Below are positions 4,444 to 6,308 of a stretch of 6,308 nt of DNA, piece after piece. Origin of the DNA: Hyphomicrobiales bacterium (GTDB taxonomy: Bacteria; Pseudomonadota; Alphaproteobacteria; Rhizobiales; Xanthobacteraceae). Both the position numbers and the translations under genes were made by a program. The notes under the pieces were generated by a model, which had not been told where the DNA came from, did no database searches, and saw only the letters and a list, made by a program, of their open reading frames with translations. The stretch is taken from the NCBI GenBank assembly GCA_026400425.1, contig JAPLPC010000053.1, positions 1 to 6,308 of the forward strand, written 5' to 3'. Within the stretch, counting starts at the first letter, position 1, and every line of letters begins with the position of its first letter.

Positions 4444-5505
4444 TCAGCCTTGCGACGCCGCCGGCTTCTTCTGCTTCACGGGAGGGGCCGGTGAATGCGC
4501 CGCTTCCGGCACGATCATCTCGATGGCTTCCTGGATGCCCTCGATGGCACGTTCGGTGGCCCTCGCACCGTGCGCGATCATGTCGGCGGCGCGATGAAAA
4601 TCGAACAGGCCGAACTGGCCGACGCGTGGGGCAATATGCATGTCCGGCGGATCGCCGGCGAGACGGGCGCGAGTGATGCGGTCCTGCATGATGTTGAAGG
4701 CGTCGATCATCACGGTGGAAATGCCCGGCCGCTCGCTGGTGCCCAGAAACTCTCGCTTCACGGCGCGCTCGGCCGAAAAGAAACTGGTGAAGCTGCGCTT
4801 CGACTTGGCCGGCGCTTCCGGCTCCGGTTGCTGCTTGGGTTCCGGCGCAACCGGTTCGGCGTTGCTGCCATGGTCGAAGATGGTGATCGAATGACCGAAC
4901 ACATCGTTGCTGAGATTGACGGCGATGACGATCTCGGCGCCGAGCGCACGCGCGGCCGATACCGGTACCGGATTGACGAGGGCGCCGTCCACCAGCCAGC
5001 GATCGCCGACCAGGATGGGCGCGAAGATGCCGGGCAGGGCGTAAGAGGCCCGCATGGCATCCACCACGCGGCCGTGGGTCAGCCAGATCTCGTGCCCGGT
5101 GCGGACTTCCGTGGCCACCGTGGCGAACTTCACCGGCAGGTCCTCGATCGCTTGCGCGCCGATGGAAGCTTCGAGCTGGGCGGCGAGCTTGTTGCCCCCG
5201 ATCAGGCCGGATCCATTGAGGCGAATGTCCAGATAGCCGAAGATATTGCGGGGTTGCAGCCCGCGCGCCCATTCCTCGAAAGTGTCGAGATGGCCGGCCG
5301 CATAGCATCCGCCGACGACCGCGCCGATCGAGGTGCCGACCACGACATTGGGGACGATGCCATTGGCCAGAAGCGTCCGCAGCACGCCGATATGAGCAAA
5401 TCCACGCGCAGCACCCCCGCCGAGGGCCAGACCGACGACTGGGCGGCGCACACTGCCAAGGCCGGGTTTGTCGCGGCCGTTCGCGCCGTTCTGGCTGCGC
5501 CCCAT
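4444..5505 (-). CDS. Patatin-like phospholipase (RssA/NTE type)
   Basis: A 353-residue protein of the patatin family, which hydrolyses acyl ester bonds in phospholipids with a Ser-Asp dyad. The glycine-rich oxyanion segment GGGAARG is at 29-35, the nucleophile Ser59 in GTSIG (57-61), and the dyad Asp173 in VDGA (172-175). The spacing fits short bacterial members like RssA. The catalytic domain covers about residues 22-205. There is no signal peptide, so it is probably cytosolic or membrane-associated. Residues 216-236 form a Pro/Glu/Gln-rich linker, followed by a segment (about 237-335) not recognisable as another domain, then a Lys/Pro-rich tail. ATG 5505 is chosen because GGAG lies 6 nt upstream; the TTG at 5520 lies before that site and is unlikely. 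It converges on the CBS gene and is divergent from the secreted-protein gene. Substrate and role are unknown. Confidence 0.92.
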   Translation of the reverse strand: MGRSQNGANGRDKPGLGSVRRPVVGLALGGGAARGFAHIGVLRTLLANGIVPNVVVGTSIGAVVGGCYAAGHLDTFEEWARGLQPRNIFGYLDIRLNGSGLIGGNKLAAQLEASIGAQAIEDLPVKFATVATEVRTGHEIWLTHGRVVDAMRASYALPGIFAPILVGDRWLVDGALVNPVPVSAARALGAEIVIAVNLSNDVFGHSITIFDHGSNAEPVAPEPKQQPEPEAPAKSKRSFTSFFSAERAVKREFLGTSERPGISTVMIDAFNIMQDRITRARLAGDPPDMHIAPRVGQFGLFDFHRAADMIAHGARATERAIEGIQEAIEMIVPEAAHSPAPPVKQKKPAASQG

Positions 5506-5750
5506 CAATAACTCCAGCAAAACAAACTCCCAACGCTGCCGGCTATCTTAAGCACGGCAACCCCATCATGCCAGATGGTCGATAAATCATCATTTACGCG
5601 GTGTATCCGACACTTAGGCGCCGAATATGACTGTATATCGACGTCCGCGCGACGATTCATGCCAGCCAATCACCAAGCTGTGGGCGAGCCGGGCGCAGAG
5701 CCGCGATATCTCGGACAAGGCTTGAATTTGCCGTGTTTTCATTGAAAAGC
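5506..5750. other. Divergent intergenic region
   Basis: These 245 nt separate the divergent patatin and secreted-protein genes and should hold both promoters. The part at 5540-5640 is AT-richer than its surroundings. Apart from a weak 5-bp inverted repeat (TGCCG 5537-5541, CGGCA 5555-5559), no clear structure, operator or promoter pair stands out. Confidence 0.5.
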
Positions 5751-6308
5751 ATGTCGATGAAGACGTGGGGCCCTGATTTGCGAATGTCTGGCCGGGGCGG
5801 GCGGCTGGCTGTGACGCTGGCGCTCGTGTTGACGCACGTCACTCCGATGCCGGCCTCGGCCCAATTCCTCGGTGATCGCCCGGCGCCGGTACCCCCTGCA
5901 AATATTCCCGATGTGCCGTCAGGCCCGGCAATCAGTCTGGCGCCGCCGTCCGGACCGGCCGCAGCACCTGCCTTGCCGGCGCCGCTGCTCCAGCCGCCGG
6001 CGGCCAACGTGCCGCCACCGGCGCCGTTGCCGGTGCAGATCAATCCGGCAGCACCTGCGCAGGGCGCGCTAGCGCTGAGTGCGCGCTACGGCAAGGAATT
6101 GCCGGCCATCAATGGCGGGCTGGTGTGGCGTGTCTACTCCGATCGACCGGACGAGACCGGTGCCTTTAAGTTGCTGCGCGAGGACCGTAGCGCGTCCCCG
6201 AACATCCCGCTGCCTGCCGGCAGCTATGTGGTGCATGTGGCGCTCGGTCTGGTCAGCGCGGTCCGCCCGGTCACCATCAAATCGGACGTCGATCGCGAGT
6301 CGTTCCTG
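5751..6308 (+). CDS. Secreted Pro/Ala-rich protein of unknown function (partial)
   Basis: At least 186 residues, open at the right edge of the window. The N-terminus has basic residues, a hydrophobic stretch (about 19-30) and a PASA-QF signal peptidase site near residue 37, so it should be exported. Residues 42-107 are a low-complexity spacer made mainly of Pro, Ala and Val. From about 110 a folded region begins (ALSARYGKELPAINGGLVWR) with alternating beta-like segments and SYVVHVALGLVSAVRPV, which resembles small beta-sandwich folds but is not a family I can name. The start is uncertain: ATG 5751, 5757 and 5784 are all in frame, and none has a strong ribosome site. Codon use is like its neighbours. 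Its divergent neighbour is the patatin gene. The reality of the frame is supported by the clear signal peptide and unbroken reading; the function is open. Confidence 0.8.
   Translation, partial: MSMKTWGPDLRMSGRGGRLAVTLALVLTHVTPMPASAQFLGDRPAPVPPANIPDVPSGPAISLAPPSGPAAAPALPAPLLQPPAANVPPPAPLPVQINPAAPAQGALALSARYGKELPAINGGLVWRVYSDRPDETGAFKLLREDRSASPNIPLPAGSYVVHVALGLVSAVRPVTIKSDVDRESFL

Noticed and set aside
4495..5511. A 338-codon open frame antisense to the patatin gene
   Set aside because: It mirrors the patatin gene almost exactly, has no recognisable domain or ribosome site, and long antisense frames are common in GC-rich DNA. The minus-strand frame carries all patatin motifs.
5506..5520. TTG at 5520 as the patatin start
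   Set aside because: It precedes the GGAG ribosome site, which serves the ATG at 5505.
5550..5580. Sigma-54 promoter on the minus strand upstream of patatin (TGGCAT...TTGCC)
   Set aside because: The distance between the GG and GC elements is two bases too long for the strict -24/-12 spacing.
1..6308. CRISPR array, tRNA, rRNA, insertion sequence or phage genes
   Set aside because: No regularly spaced repeats, no tRNA-like arms and T-loop, no transposase or integrase motifs and no target-site duplications were seen.

Overview
The window looks like ordinary chromosomal DNA of a GC-rich alphaproteobacterium. Family-level likeness points to the Bradyrhizobium/Rhodopseudomonas/Afipia group (Nitrobacteraceae), but this is an impression from protein style and gene content, not a database match. 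There are no rRNA or tRNA genes, insertion sequences, integrases, phage genes or CRISPR arrays, and no sign of recent transfer. Seven protein genes are supported, the last one cut by the right edge.

Left block (about 54-2388), all on the minus strand. In transcription order it holds a single-PAS protein of the PAS_5 type (2388-1831), a protein with two complete PilZ domains (1700-1086), and an exported transglutaminase-like cysteine protease of the LapG/BTLCP family (778-161). A strong Rho-independent terminator (93-55) closes the block. PilZ domains bind c-di-GMP, and LapG-type proteases are the effectors of a c-di-GMP-controlled adhesin-release switch in Pseudomonas. The order therefore suggests a surface-attachment or motility signalling theme, although gaps of 130 and 307 nt leave co-transcription unproven.

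Middle (2389-4352), plus strand. A 519-nt gap holds an orphan plus-strand terminator (2746-2776) with no gene in front of it, so a small RNA may end there. Next come a rhomboid-type intramembrane serine protease (best start TTG at 2908) and a small protein of two CBS domains (3924-4352), which has a perfect AGGAGG ribosome binding site and a hairpin immediately upstream of it.

Right block (4353-6308). A 57-nt two-part inverted repeat separates the CBS gene from a convergent minus-strand patatin-like phospholipase (5505-4444). Beyond a 245-nt divergent intergenic region, a plus-strand gene for a secreted Pro/Ala-rich protein of unknown function begins at about 5751 and runs off the window.

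The individual genes belong to known families. The most interesting material is the PAS/PilZ/LapG-like neighbourhood, the orphan terminator, and the structured leaders of the PilZ and CBS genes.
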